Assembly: GCA_022705325.1 (NCBI GenBank) | Contig: JAKJER010000030.1 | Location: 1 to 64,000, forward strand | Reading direction: 5' to 3' | Origin: Planctomycetota bacterium | GTDB taxonomy: Bacteria > Planctomycetota > Phycisphaerae > SM23-33 | DNA length: 64,000 nucleotides | In this document: in pieces, positions 17,879 through 26,856 of the stretch | Layout: every line of letters begins with the position of its first letter | How positions within the stretch are numbered: position 1 is the first letter of the stretch | Position numbers and translations under genes: made by a program | Notes under the pieces: model-generated | Databases searched by the model: none | What the model saw: the letters and a program-made list of their open reading frames with translations, nothing else | What the model was told of the DNA's origin: nothing

Positions 17879-20800
17879 ATGAGGAACGAGCGACGATTGG
17901 CAATTCTGGTGCTGGCCATCGCGGTCGTGCTGCTGGCGGCGGCCGCGTTGCTGATGTGGTGGCCGGCGGAAACCAAGCAGCCAAAGCCACTTCCGATCCA
18001 GACCCAGCCGGCGAAGGGTTCGCGACCGGATCAACCCGGACCGCCAAGAGCGGCTGTGCGATCGGCGGCCGCACCGGGCGGATGGATCGACTATGTCGGC
18101 GAGCAGGCCAAGCGCCTGGATAACGACGAGAAGCGAATCGAGGCGTTCGTAACCGAGCAGATCAAGACCGAAGACTACGCCGGCTGCCTGCGCGGCGCGA
18201 CGGGGACGCTGTGGGCGCAGGCGGGCAACGACGTGGACCGTGCCGTTTTGCGGGAGGCCCTGCTGCGCGCGGCGAAGAAGACGCCGACGACGACCAGGCC
18301 GGACGCGCCCTTGATGTCTCGCGTCGACCAGGCCGACTGGGCGGGCCGACTGCCCCCGCCGGACCAGACCCACCGCCTGAAGCTCACCCTCCGTCTGGAG
18401 GGCTCCGGCGGCAGCGACCAGGCAAGCGCCGAATGGCCCCTGGCGGAACTCGCGGGGCGAGGCGTGCTGCTGGCGTTTGCGGACGGTCAGGCTGTGTTGG
18501 CGAGCGACGAAGGAGAGAACAACGCGAAGCTGGCCGTGGGACGCTGGGCGGACGAGACGCTCTGGCTGGACTGCACGTGGCAGCCGCCGACCGGCGGGGG
18601 CCGGACAACCCGCCGCCAGATCTACACGCGGCGATACAGCGAGTATGCCCCCCAGGACGATCCGCGCAACCAGCACGTGATCGTGGTCACCGCGGGCAGC
18701 GTGCCGCCGGAGGTTCTCCAACGGGAGCGCAAAGACGCCACCAGTGTTCGCATGCTCACAGTGGGTCGCATGGCATCGGACGACTACCTGATGGTGCTGT
18801 CGCACCTGAGCGAGTCGGACAAGGCCCTGGCGGACATAGCCGCCCACTTCAAGACGCGGGCCTACCTGGACTCGCCTCGAATCGTGATCGCGTCGAGTTG
18901 TTTCAGCGATCCCAAGACGCGGATGGGCTACCGGGCGATCGATCTGCGACGAAACGAAGTGAAGATCGAGGGCGAACCGAGCGTGCGGGCGGCGGTGGGC
19001 ATAACCCGATCGGCCATCGAGGGCAGTCTGGAGGCCCAGGTGTTGTCCGACGCGATCGGCCACACGGTGACGGGGGCGATGGAGATCTTCGGCGAGGCGG
19101 TCGAACAGGCGATGCCGACAGCCGGGCAGAGGCTGGAGTTCTACTCGTCGAGTCTCGATCGGCTGGCGGGCGAGCCGGCGGGCTCTCGCCTGGCGTTCCA
19201 GTTGGACAAGGATCGGCAGGTGGAGCTCGTCACGCCGCACAAGGGGCGGCTGAAGGTCCGATCCATCGCGGAGCACCTCCGCAAGGCGATGGCCTCCAGC
19301 GGTATCGATTTCCTCGTGCTGGACGGGCGGGAGTTCGGCCGCGACCTGATCGGCCGGGCCGCCCTGGAACTGGAGACGCTGCTGGGCCCGGCGGCCAGAT
19401 CCGACGTGAGCTATCGCCCCATGCTGGCGACGAGCCGCCCCGTGGAACAGTCGCTGCCGGTGCGATCGCGGGTGTTTCTGTTCCGCGGCATCTTGCGGCG
19501 GACGGTGCTGGAGTGGCAGATCCTCCGCGACGACGGCGACATCGTCTACGAGGCCATCGACCGCTGGGACGAGAAGACCAACAAGGAACATCTCAAGGAA
19601 CTCAAGTTCACCATCCCCAAGAAGCACGTCGAATCCAGCGACATCCTGTCGCGCGCCTACAGCCAGACCCGCTACGACCAGGGCGCCATGAGCCTGATGG
19701 CCAGCCGCAAGGTCCACCGCGAGCTGGTCGAGAACGGGCAGACAGTGGTCCGCGTCATGAAGGCGGACCGCTCGCTGACCAAGCCCATCCGCCTCTATCT
19801 CTGCGGGCGGCATCCACTGCCCGTCCGCGTCAACACGGAGGTGAGGCTCATGCCCTTCCTGATGGCCGCCGGCGGCTGGGACGCGGACGACCCGCCCAAG
19901 CTGGAGTTCGGAAAGACGCCTCGGATCGACGACACCGACAAGACGCCGCTGAACCAGTGGATCATCATGGACGACCCGCGCTATCCCCTGCTCCAGGGAC
20001 TGGGCGCCAGCTTCCAGACCGACATGCCCGGGCGAGTGGTGTCGCGCCATACGGGGATCGGGGTGGCCGGCGCCGAGGTGCGGGTGGAAGAGACGGGCCA
20101 GACTGCCCGCTCATGGGGCGACGGGCAGTTCAGCCTGGGCTTCTTTCCGGTCCCGCTGGGCCCGGCCACGCTGGCGGCGTCGGCCAAGGGGTACAAGCCA
20201 AGCCGGACCACGGTGAACCTGGCCGACCCGGCCATGCACCCGCTCACACTGGAACTGGAACCGCTGCCGCCGAGCAACCGGTTCGTCCTGGTGCGGGCGC
20301 AGAATGCCGACAAGCGACTGGCCGAGTTGAAGACGACCGACCGCGTGCGGGACCTGATCCGCCTGGCGTTGGCCGACGCGCCCCACCTGGCCGCCCTGGC
20401 GCCCGTCGAGCCCTCGCCGCTGGGACCCGTCCGCGTTCACGCCTGGCTGCTGCTGGACCCCAGGACCTTCCACATCACCGCCGTCACCGAAGACGGGCTG
20501 CACGGGGCAAGCTTCGCCGGTGCCATGGCCGCCGACTGGGCCAAGAACGCGGGCAAGGCAGCCGTCGTGCCGGGCCTGGCCAGCCCGTACGAGACGCAGA
20601 CGGGGGTGATCAACTACTACTCGGGGCACATCGCCGCCTGGTACGTGTACTCGGCGGGCAAGCTGGACGCGATCTCCCGGATGATGGACGGAGAGGAGTT
20701 CGAGGACCTCGGACACGCCCACGCGATGGGTCTGGCCAAGCGATTCCTGGCCGGGCTGAGTCCGGCGATGGAGGGCCTGACGGGCCTGGCGGTGGAGGAG

Positions 20801-20890
20801 TTGGGCGGCATCTCGGGCGACCAGTTCAAGGCGGGCTTCCTGGACGCCCTGGCGTTCTTCGACTCGCATCCGGGCTATCGCGGGCGGTAG
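17879..20890 (+). CDS. Large exported protein: degenerate transglutaminase-like and carboxypeptidase-regulatory-like domains
   Basis: The 1003-residue protein has an N-terminal membrane anchor (residues ~6-28). Residues ~65-150 resemble the N-terminal part of secreted bacterial transglutaminase-like proteins (G-T-L-W-x2-A-G-N-x-x-D-R-A-x-L...LLRAA), but the catalytic cysteine is not recognisable. The middle ~500 residues match nothing I can name. Residues ~715-800 look like a carboxypeptidase-regulatory-like beta domain (AGAEVRVEETGQTARSWGDG). The C-terminal third is helical. The ATG has GAGGGAG upstream, and the promoter region is the hairpin-rich gap before it. Probably faces the periplasm; function unknown. 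Confidence 0.6.
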   Translation: MRNERRLAILVLAIAVVLLAAAALLMWWPAETKQPKPLPIQTQPAKGSRPDQPGPPRAAVRSAAAPGGWIDYVGEQAKRLDNDEKRIEAFVTEQIKTEDYAGCLRGATGTLWAQAGNDVDRAVLREALLRAAKKTPTTTRPDAPLMSRVDQADWAGRLPPPDQTHRLKLTLRLEGSGGSDQASAEWPLAELAGRGVLLAFADGQAVLASDEGENNAKLAVGRWADETLWLDCTWQPPTGGGRTTRRQIYTRRYSEYAPQDDPRNQHVIVVTAGSVPPEVLQRERKDATSVRMLTVGRMASDDYLMVLSHLSESDKALADIAAHFKTRAYLDSPRIVIASSCFSDPKTRMGYRAIDLRRNEVKIEGEPSVRAAVGITRSAIEGSLEAQVLSDAIGHTVTGAMEIFGEAVEQAMPTAGQRLEFYSSSLDRLAGEPAGSRLAFQLDKDRQVELVTPHKGRLKVRSIAEHLRKAMASSGIDFLVLDGREFGRDLIGRAALELETLLGPAARSDVSYRPMLATSRPVEQSLPVRSRVFLFRGILRRTVLEWQILRDDGDIVYEAIDRWDEKTNKEHLKELKFTIPKKHVESSDILSRAYSQTRYDQGAMSLMASRKVHRELVENGQTVVRVMKADRSLTKPIRLYLCGRHPLPVRVNTEVRLMPFLMAAGGWDADDPPKLEFGKTPRIDDTDKTPLNQWIIMDDPRYPLLQGLGASFQTDMPGRVVSRHTGIGVAGAEVRVEETGQTARSWGDGQFSLGFFPVPLGPATLAASAKGYKPSRTTVNLADPAMHPLTLELEPLPPSNRFVLVRAQNADKRLAELKTTDRVRDLIRLALADAPHLAALAPVEPSPLGPVRVHAWLLLDPRTFHITAVTEDGLHGASFAGAMAADWAKNAGKAAVVPGLASPYETQTGVINYYSGHIAAWYVYSAGKLDAISRMMDGEEFEDLGHAHAMGLAKRFLAGLSPAMEGLTGLAVEELGGISGDQFKAGFLDALAFFDSHPGYRGR

Positions 20891-20995
20891 GCTTCGCCGG
20901 TTGGGGGCAAGAATGCGAGCCAGGTCGCGTTTGGTCAGGAGTCACGCATCCATTCCAATCGCCTCGTCGGCAGCGGCCGGAGGCAAGGAGAGACT

Positions 20996-22234
20996 ATGAG
21001 TCACGACACGTTCAGGACCACCCGCCGGGGCCTGCTGAAGACGTCCGCGGTTGCAGCAGCGTTCACCATCGTCCCGCGTCACGTGCTGGGCGGGCCCAAC
21101 CAGCCTCTGCCGCCCAGCGAGACGATCGGCGGCGCGCTCATCGGCTGCGGCGGGCGCGGGCCGGGCACCTTCGGCGGGCTGGGGCCCAAGGAAGTCGTCC
21201 GCAAGCTGGCCGAGTGCGACGTCAAGTTCGTGGGCAAGGCCGACAACCAGCGATACTACACCGACTTTCGTCGGGTGCTGGAACGCAAGGACATCGACGT
21301 GGTGGCCATCGCCACGCCCCCCCACTGGCACGCGCTGATCTCGATCGCGGCCATGGAGGCGGGCAAGGACGTGCTCTGCGAGAAGCCCATGACCCGGTTC
21401 ATCGCCGAGGGGCGGGCGGTCGTGGAAGCCCAGGACCGCTACAAGCGGATCTTCCAGATCGGCACGTTCGGACGGTTCGGGATGGCCAAGTCCGAGCGCA
21501 GCCGCGAGAACCACAAGGTCATGGCCAGCGGCCTGCTCAAGAAGAGCCCGGTGGTGCACATCAAGAAGGGCGGGCTGAAAGTGGTGCAGTGGAGCGGCAT
21601 CGTCAACGCCAAGCCGCAGCCCGTGCCGCCCAACCTGGACTGGGACATGTACTGCGGGCCCTCGCCGCTCCGCCCCTTCCACCCCCACCGCCATGGCGGG
21701 ACGCACCGCGGCTACTGGGACTACGAGGGCGGCGGCCTGTGCGACATGGGCCAGCACCACTTCGACCCGCAGCAGTGGCGCTACGCCAAGGACTTCACCA
21801 GCCCCGTCGAGATCAACGTGAACACTCCGCCGGCCCACCCGGAGGCATCGGCCGTCTGGGGCTGGGTCGAGCTGATCTACGCCGACGGAACGACTTTCGT
21901 CATGGACAGCACCGAGTGGGGCAAGCCCTACGACAGGAAGCCCGCCCACGACGACGCCCGCCTGAGCGACCTGTCGCCCGAGGACGCCGCGAAAGTCAAG
22001 GCCATGCCCGACCCCGAGCCGCTGGTGAGCTTCCCCGAGGCCGTCAAGACCCGCAAGCGCGCCGGCGGGCACGCCGAATCCTCCCACCGCGCGGTCTGCA
22101 TCCTGCACCTGGCCAACATCGCCATCCGCATGGGGCGAACCATCCGCTACGACCCGGTCAAGGAGCAGATCATCGGCGACGAAGAGGCCAACCGACTGGT
22201 CAGCCAGCCTATGCGGGCGCCGTGGCATCTGTAG
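20996..22234 (+). CDS. Tat-exported Gfo/Idh/MocA family oxidoreductase
   Basis: A predicted NAD(P)-dependent sugar or cyclitol dehydrogenase. The N-terminus has a twin-arginine motif (TTRRGLLK) and hydrophobic stretch, so it acts outside the cytoplasm with pre-bound cofactor, as is common for this family in Planctomycetota. The Rossmann motif G-C-G-G-R-G lies near residue 48, and the family E-K-P motif (CEKPMT) near residue 128, with a C-terminal beta-sheet domain. AAGGAG-type sequence precedes the ATG. The HEAT-repeat gene starts 50 bases downstream, suggesting co-transcription. Substrate unknown. Confidence 0.85.
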   Translation: MSHDTFRTTRRGLLKTSAVAAAFTIVPRHVLGGPNQPLPPSETIGGALIGCGGRGPGTFGGLGPKEVVRKLAECDVKFVGKADNQRYYTDFRRVLERKDIDVVAIATPPHWHALISIAAMEAGKDVLCEKPMTRFIAEGRAVVEAQDRYKRIFQIGTFGRFGMAKSERSRENHKVMASGLLKKSPVVHIKKGGLKVVQWSGIVNAKPQPVPPNLDWDMYCGPSPLRPFHPHRHGGTHRGYWDYEGGGLCDMGQHHFDPQQWRYAKDFTSPVEINVNTPPAHPEASAVWGWVELIYADGTTFVMDSTEWGKPYDRKPAHDDARLSDLSPEDAAKVKAMPDPEPLVSFPEAVKTRKRAGGHAESSHRAVCILHLANIAIRMGRTIRYDPVKEQIIGDEEANRLVSQPMRAPWHL

Positions 22235-22284
22235 TGTGCCCAATGCGAGTCGCGAGGAACGACTAACACCAGAGAGACAATCCC

Positions 22285-23109
22285 ATGAACCTGGACCAAC
22301 TGAAAGCCAAGCTCGAACAGATGCCCACCCCCGACAAGAGGGGACTCTACTCCCAGATCGACAAGGACAAGGTCGAGCAGGCCGTCGCGGAGATCTTCCA
22401 GGCCGGGCCCGAGGCCTGGACGCTGCTGATCGACCAGATCGTCGAGCCGACCGTCGGCGGCGACCACGGCGCCCGCTACGCCCTGCACGTGCTGGGGCTG
22501 CACATCTCCAAGCTCCACGACGCGGAGGCCAGAAAGAAGTTCACGGCTGCCCTGGCCCGCCCGCTGGGCGGAACCAAGCCCAAGCCCGTCCAGGCCTACC
22601 TGGCCCAGGAACTGTGGTACTTCGGCCTGCCCGACGCCCTGGCCGTGCTGGCCAACCTGCTCGACGACGCCGAACTGTGCGACCCTGCCGCCTTCGCCAT
22701 GATGGCCCATGAGGGCCAGGCCGCCCCCTTCTTCCGCCAGGCCCTGCCCCAGGCCAAGGGCAAGTGCAGGCGAATGATCGTTCAGTGCCTGGGCCGGCTT
22801 CGAGACGCACAATCGGCCGACGAGATCGCCAAGTCCGCCGGGGACGAGGACGTCGAAATGCGGCAGGTGGCGGTGTGGGCGCTGGCGAATATCGGCCAGC
22901 CGTCCGCCGCCGACACCGTTCTGAAGGCCGCCCAGACGCCCGAGGGCTGGGAGCGAACCCATGCCGCCAAGTGCTGCCTGCTGCTGGCCGAACGACTGAT
23001 CGCCGCGGGCAGGAAGGACGACGCCGCCCGCCTGACGACGTACCTCAAGGAAAGCCGCACCGACAAGACCGAGAAGTACATCGCCGAGGCGGCGGGGAGG
23101 ATCAAGTAA
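22285..23109 (+). CDS. HEAT-repeat protein
   Basis: The 274-residue protein is entirely alpha-helical in appearance, with repeated helix pairs (for example ADEIAKSAGDEDVEMRQVAV and PSAADTVLKAAQTP) typical of HEAT/PBS-lyase repeats. It has no signal peptide, so it is probably a cytoplasmic scaffold. Its start follows the oxidoreductase by 50 bases. A G+C-rich hairpin lies immediately after its stop. No catalytic motif is visible. Confidence 0.65.
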   Translation: MNLDQLKAKLEQMPTPDKRGLYSQIDKDKVEQAVAEIFQAGPEAWTLLIDQIVEPTVGGDHGARYALHVLGLHISKLHDAEARKKFTAALARPLGGTKPKPVQAYLAQELWYFGLPDALAVLANLLDDAELCDPAAFAMMAHEGQAAPFFRQALPQAKGKCRRMIVQCLGRLRDAQSADEIAKSAGDEDVEMRQVAVWALANIGQPSAADTVLKAAQTPEGWERTHAAKCCLLLAERLIAAGRKDDAARLTTYLKESRTDKTEKYIAEAAGRIK

Positions 23110-23145
23110 CTCAGGCGCCTGCCGGCAGGCAGGTTCCTGCCTGAG
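23110..23145. repeat. CCTGCC/GGCAGG palindrome within a larger hairpin
   Basis: A 14-base perfect palindrome at 23117-23130 sits between outer arms CTCAGGC (23110-23116) and GCCTGAG (23139-23145). It starts one base after the HEAT gene stop and could help stop transcription, but there is no T run. It belongs to a dispersed family of similar palindromes in this window. The rest of the gap to 23403 shows no gene. Confidence 0.5.
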
Positions 23146-23403
23146 AACAGAAACCGGATGGGCCCTCCGCGTCGGAGCATGTGCACGATTCCAAGTCGCA
23201 GGCAAAGACCTGCCTTCCTCAACCAGACCGGTCTCCCGGCAGGCAGCCGACGGCTGACAGCCCGCCGTAGAACAGGCGGCAGGCGACGGGGCGGTTGGCA
23301 TCAAACGGGGCGCGACAAGACTGGCGAAACTTCCTCCGGGGTTGTGCGTTAATGCTCTACGCGTTCCAGGTGAGTGAAGCATGCGAGTAAAGGACACCAA
23401 GCT

Positions 23404-25320
23404 GTGAAAGCGAAGACTCTCAGAGGCGTCTGCGGGGCAGTGATTGCCATGGCGGTCGGAGCATCGACTCTATGGGCGGCCAAGAAGCCGGCCGTGCCGG
23501 AAGTGGAATTGAACCCCGCCGGACAGAGACTGTTCGCGCGCTACTCGGATCAACTCAAGGCCTTGCAGGCTCAGATTGAGAAGGCCCTGCCGAAGGTGGA
23601 TGAGCAGCAGAAAGCCGCCTTCCTGAAGGCGTATCAGGGCGAGGCGGCGGCGATGGCGGCCGCACAGAAGGCGATGCACGCCCAAGTCAAGAGCAAGGAC
23701 AAGGAGGCGGCGGCAAAGGCGTACCGTGCCGCCAAGGAGGCCCTCGCGCAGGCGGCGACGAATGCGCAGGCGCCGGCCAGTGCCATGCTGACGGGTTTGG
23801 AGAAGTTCCTGGCCAGCGACAAGCTCGACACGCCACTGGCGAAATACGTCGTTCTGGCCGAGGCCACCCCGCGCGGCCTGGCGGAGTTCGCCCAGCAAGG
23901 CCCGCAGGAGGAGGCCCTGGTCGAGAAGCTGCTGGCGGATGCCGACCTGATGAAGCAGATGGTCGCCGCGGACGGCGCCAAGGGCGGCAAGTACGGCCAG
24001 GCGATGAAGATCTACACCGACATCCAGAAGGCCGGCGGGAAGGCCAAGAGCGGCAATCTGCAGCGGCTGGCACTGGGCATCAGCCTGGAGCATGCGGTGC
24101 CGATCAAGCAGAGCAACCCCAAGGCACAGACCGACGCGCCCGCCACCGTGGACCCGGTGAAGCGGTACCAGCATTACGAGAAGGCGTTCCTGGATGGCGA
24201 GTTGGATCCCGGCTTCAAGGACCTGACCGTCTGGGAGTATCGAATGGCCGTTGACGGCGACGAGCCGGACAGCATTCTGGCCTGGGGGCGTCAGATGCTC
24301 CGGAACTACCGGCCCGACCATGTCTCCACTGCGGACTATCGCTGGCGTTATGTAGCCGCCGTCAAGACGGAAGTTCAGTACGGGTCGCAGAATGTGAAAA
24401 ACGACCTGCCCACGCTTCAGAATTACCAGAACATCATCATGAACGGCGGGGTGTGCGGTCGACGCGCGTTTTTCGGACGGTTCGTCCTGCGATGCTTCGG
24501 CATCCCGACCGTGGCTCGTCCCCAGACCGGCCATGCCGCTCTGTGTCATTGGACGCCCGACGGGTGGGTGGTCTGCCTTGGCGCCACCTGGGGGTGGGGC
24601 CGGATCGAGAGAGACTCGGACCTCGATTTCCTGGCGATCACGCAGGCCAGGAAGGTTGAGGCGGCCTACCCGCAGGTGCAGCGGGCCCAGTGGATCGGCG
24701 CGGCCCTTGGCGAGAAACGGGCCTTCGGTTTCCACGCCGGGGCGAGCGGCTTCTGGAATGGCGTGGCGCTCTACCGTCAGCGGGCGATTATTGAAAAGGC
24801 CAAGACGGTGACGCTGGCTGCGGTGGGCGAGGACATCGGCGAGGCGAATGAATCCAAGGAGAAGGAGATCGTCAAGGCGGCGACGATCGCCGACGCGGAC
24901 AAGAAGATCACCATCGCCCGGGACGGGGCGATCACGATTCCGGCTTCGGCGTGCAGCAAGCCGACAAAGAGCACGGGGAAGATCGTCTTCATGAAGAGCA
25001 GCCTGGGTGGGATGCAGTTGCACTACAGCCGGACGGGCGGGGCGGAGGCATTCGAATACACCTTCGAGGCGCCGGCAGCCGGAACATACGCGCTCAGCGC
25101 GCGGGTGGTGACCACCAGCGCCGACCAGCACCTGCTGGTCGCTTCCAACGACGCCAAGGAGCCGATCGACATCGCCGTGCCCTTCACCGTCGGCATGTGG
25201 GACAAGACTCCCCCGGTGGAGGTCTCGCTGGTCAAGGGCCGGAATGTCCTTCGCTTCTCGCGAAACGAGCCGGTCAAGGGACTGACCATCAAGGACTTCA
25301 CGTTGACGCCGGTGAAGTGA
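23404..25320 (+). CDS. Secreted transglutaminase-like protein with coiled-coil N-terminus
   Basis: A signal peptide (residues 1-~25) precedes an alanine/lysine-rich helical region (~40-120) and a transglutaminase-like domain with Cys351 in GGVCGRRAFF and His377 in TGHAALCHW; the third residue is not obvious. A C-terminal beta domain (~520-638) resembles carbohydrate-binding or jelly-roll modules. GTG at 23404 is preferred because AAAGGA lies nine bases upstream; another GTG at 23374 lacks this. It may cross-link or cleave peptides at the cell surface. Similar combinations occur in planctomycete secretomes. The family is moderately sure, and the substrate is unknown. Confidence 0.7.
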   Translation: MKAKTLRGVCGAVIAMAVGASTLWAAKKPAVPEVELNPAGQRLFARYSDQLKALQAQIEKALPKVDEQQKAAFLKAYQGEAAAMAAAQKAMHAQVKSKDKEAAAKAYRAAKEALAQAATNAQAPASAMLTGLEKFLASDKLDTPLAKYVVLAEATPRGLAEFAQQGPQEEALVEKLLADADLMKQMVAADGAKGGKYGQAMKIYTDIQKAGGKAKSGNLQRLALGISLEHAVPIKQSNPKAQTDAPATVDPVKRYQHYEKAFLDGELDPGFKDLTVWEYRMAVDGDEPDSILAWGRQMLRNYRPDHVSTADYRWRYVAAVKTEVQYGSQNVKNDLPTLQNYQNIIMNGGVCGRRAFFGRFVLRCFGIPTVARPQTGHAALCHWTPDGWVVCLGATWGWGRIERDSDLDFLAITQARKVEAAYPQVQRAQWIGAALGEKRAFGFHAGASGFWNGVALYRQRAIIEKAKTVTLAAVGEDIGEANESKEKEIVKAATIADADKKITIARDGAITIPASACSKPTKSTGKIVFMKSSLGGMQLHYSRTGGAEAFEYTFEAPAAGTYALSARVVTTSADQHLLVASNDAKEPIDIAVPFTVGMWDKTPPVEVSLVKGRNVLRFSRNEPVKGLTIKDFTLTPVK

Positions 25321-25369
25321 AGGTTGGCCCGCCAGCGGAAGGCGGCCCTGGGCGGGCGGCTCGGGCACT

Positions 25370-25384
25370 TGCCTGCCGCAGGCA
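25370..25384. repeat. Short palindrome TGCCTGC/GCAGGCA
   Basis: Perfect seven-base arms are separated by one base, 50 bases after the transglutaminase stop. It belongs to the same dispersed family as the palindromes at 504, 3224, 23117 and 26822. The remaining gap to 25590 shows no gene. Confidence 0.45.
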
Positions 25385-25590
25385 GGTCGGCCGGGCGATG
25401 CCCCAGGCCGGCGGGATCGGGGTGCCCGGTCGCATGCATGTCGCAAAATAGCTAGGCAGAAGTCGCATTTCGTAGTAGCGTATTCCGCAACTATTCCCGG
25501 GCGCGTGCGTTTGTGCTCTGTGTCCCAGTGTGCCGCCAGATCTGAATCGGCATCGAAGTCGATCGGTTACGCGAAGAAGGAGACAAGGAT

Positions 25591-26694
25591 ATGAAGACAT
25601 TGCACGTGAGAGCAGCGGTGGTGCTGACCGCCCTGGTGTCGTTCGCCCTGGCCGTCCAGGCCGCCGAGGCGCCGAAGGATCTGCCTCGTCCGGACGGCAA
25701 GGAAGCGGACATGAGCAAGCCCGTCCAGGTCTACATCCTGATGGGCCAGTCCAACATGGTCGGGGCCGGCAGGATCACCGGCGACAAGGACGGTACGCTG
25801 GAGAACGCGGTCAAGACCAAGAAGAAATACCCCTACCTCGTGGACGACGCCGGCAAATGGACCGAGCGAAAGGACGTCCGCAACGTGCGCGTCATGGGCA
25901 GCGGAACCGGCGCCATGAAGCAGTTCAACAATGAATGGATGACCATCAAGGGCAAGTCCATCGGCCCGGAGTTCGGCATCGGGCACTACGTGGGACATTT
26001 CACGGATGCGCCCGTGATGATTCTCAAGAGCTGCATCGGCAACCGCAGCCTCGGCTGGGACCTCCTGCCGCCGGGCAGCAAGGGCTACGAGTTCCAGGAG
26101 AAGGACAAGAAGACCGGAGAAACGAAGACCTTCGTCTACGCCGGCTATAAGGAATCGCCGTCCAAGTGGGAAAAGGGCACCGAGCCCAAGCCGATCACCT
26201 GGTACGCCGGGATGCAGTACGACGGCGACGTCGCCAACGCCAAGAAGGTGCTCGAGGAGCTCGACAAGTACTACCCCGGGGCCAAGGGGTACGAGATCGC
26301 GGGGTTCTTCTTCTGGCAGGGCGACAAGGACCGCTACAACGAGGCGCACGCCAGCCACTACGAGCAGAATCTCGTCCACTTCATCAAGCAGTTGCGCAAG
26401 GACTTCAACGCCCCCAACGCGAAGTTCGTCATCGCCACCCTCGGCCAGACCAAGAAGGGCGCCGAAGGCAACGAGGGGAAGATCCTCGAGGCTCAGCTCG
26501 CCGTCGACGGCAAGAGCGGCAAGTACCCGGAGTTCAAGGGCAACGTCGCCACCGTCTATTCCAACCCCTTCTGCCACGGCGGCGCCTCCAACGGCCACTA
26601 CGGCGGCAACTCCGAAACCTACATGGACGTCGGCGAAGCGATGGGCCGGGCCATGGTGGAGTTGATTCAGGCAGGCGGCGGCTCGTCCAAGTGA
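25591..26694 (+). CDS. Secreted SASA/DUF303-type carbohydrate acetylesterase
   Basis: A signal peptide (residues 1-~27) is followed by the sialate-O-acetylesterase-type block with LMGQSNMVG, where Ser54 is the expected nucleophile. Further family stretches are KSCIGNRSLGWDL near residue 148, GFFFWQGDKD near residue 243, and a C-terminal region with histidines near residues 330-336. It probably removes acetyl groups from carbohydrates in the periplasm or outside. GAAGGAG lies upstream of the ATG. The enzyme fits the glycan-degradation theme of the 9-14 kb block but is transcribed separately. Confidence 0.8.
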   Translation: MKTLHVRAAVVLTALVSFALAVQAAEAPKDLPRPDGKEADMSKPVQVYILMGQSNMVGAGRITGDKDGTLENAVKTKKKYPYLVDDAGKWTERKDVRNVRVMGSGTGAMKQFNNEWMTIKGKSIGPEFGIGHYVGHFTDAPVMILKSCIGNRSLGWDLLPPGSKGYEFQEKDKKTGETKTFVYAGYKESPSKWEKGTEPKPITWYAGMQYDGDVANAKKVLEELDKYYPGAKGYEIAGFFFWQGDKDRYNEAHASHYEQNLVHFIKQLRKDFNAPNAKFVIATLGQTKKGAEGNEGKILEAQLAVDGKSGKYPEFKGNVATVYSNPFCHGGASNGHYGGNSETYMDVGEAMGRAMVELIQAGGGSSK

Positions 26695-26821
26695 GCCACG
26701 TCCGCCGCGCGACACCGCCGTTGCGAGGATATTGGTGAACAATGCCGCACTCGGGGCCCGACGGAGCGGGCCTGGGGGGCTTTGGCGGCTTTCCGCCTTT
26801 GGTACCGGTCTCTGAATCGCG

Positions 26822-26835
26822 GGCAGGAGCCTGCC
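26822..26835. repeat. Short palindrome GGCAGG/CCTGCC
   Basis: Six-base perfect arms with a two-base loop lie between the convergent acetylesterase and DUF4159 genes. Same sequence family as the other CCTGCC/GGCAGG hairpins in this window. Confidence 0.4.
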
Positions 26836-26856
26836 GCGGGCAGCGAGCCGTGGGCG

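Noticed and set aside
18211..22266. 1351-codon open frame overlapping two + strand genes
   Set aside because: Its translation is glycine/arginine-rich and disagrees with the clear oxidoreductase frame in the same DNA.
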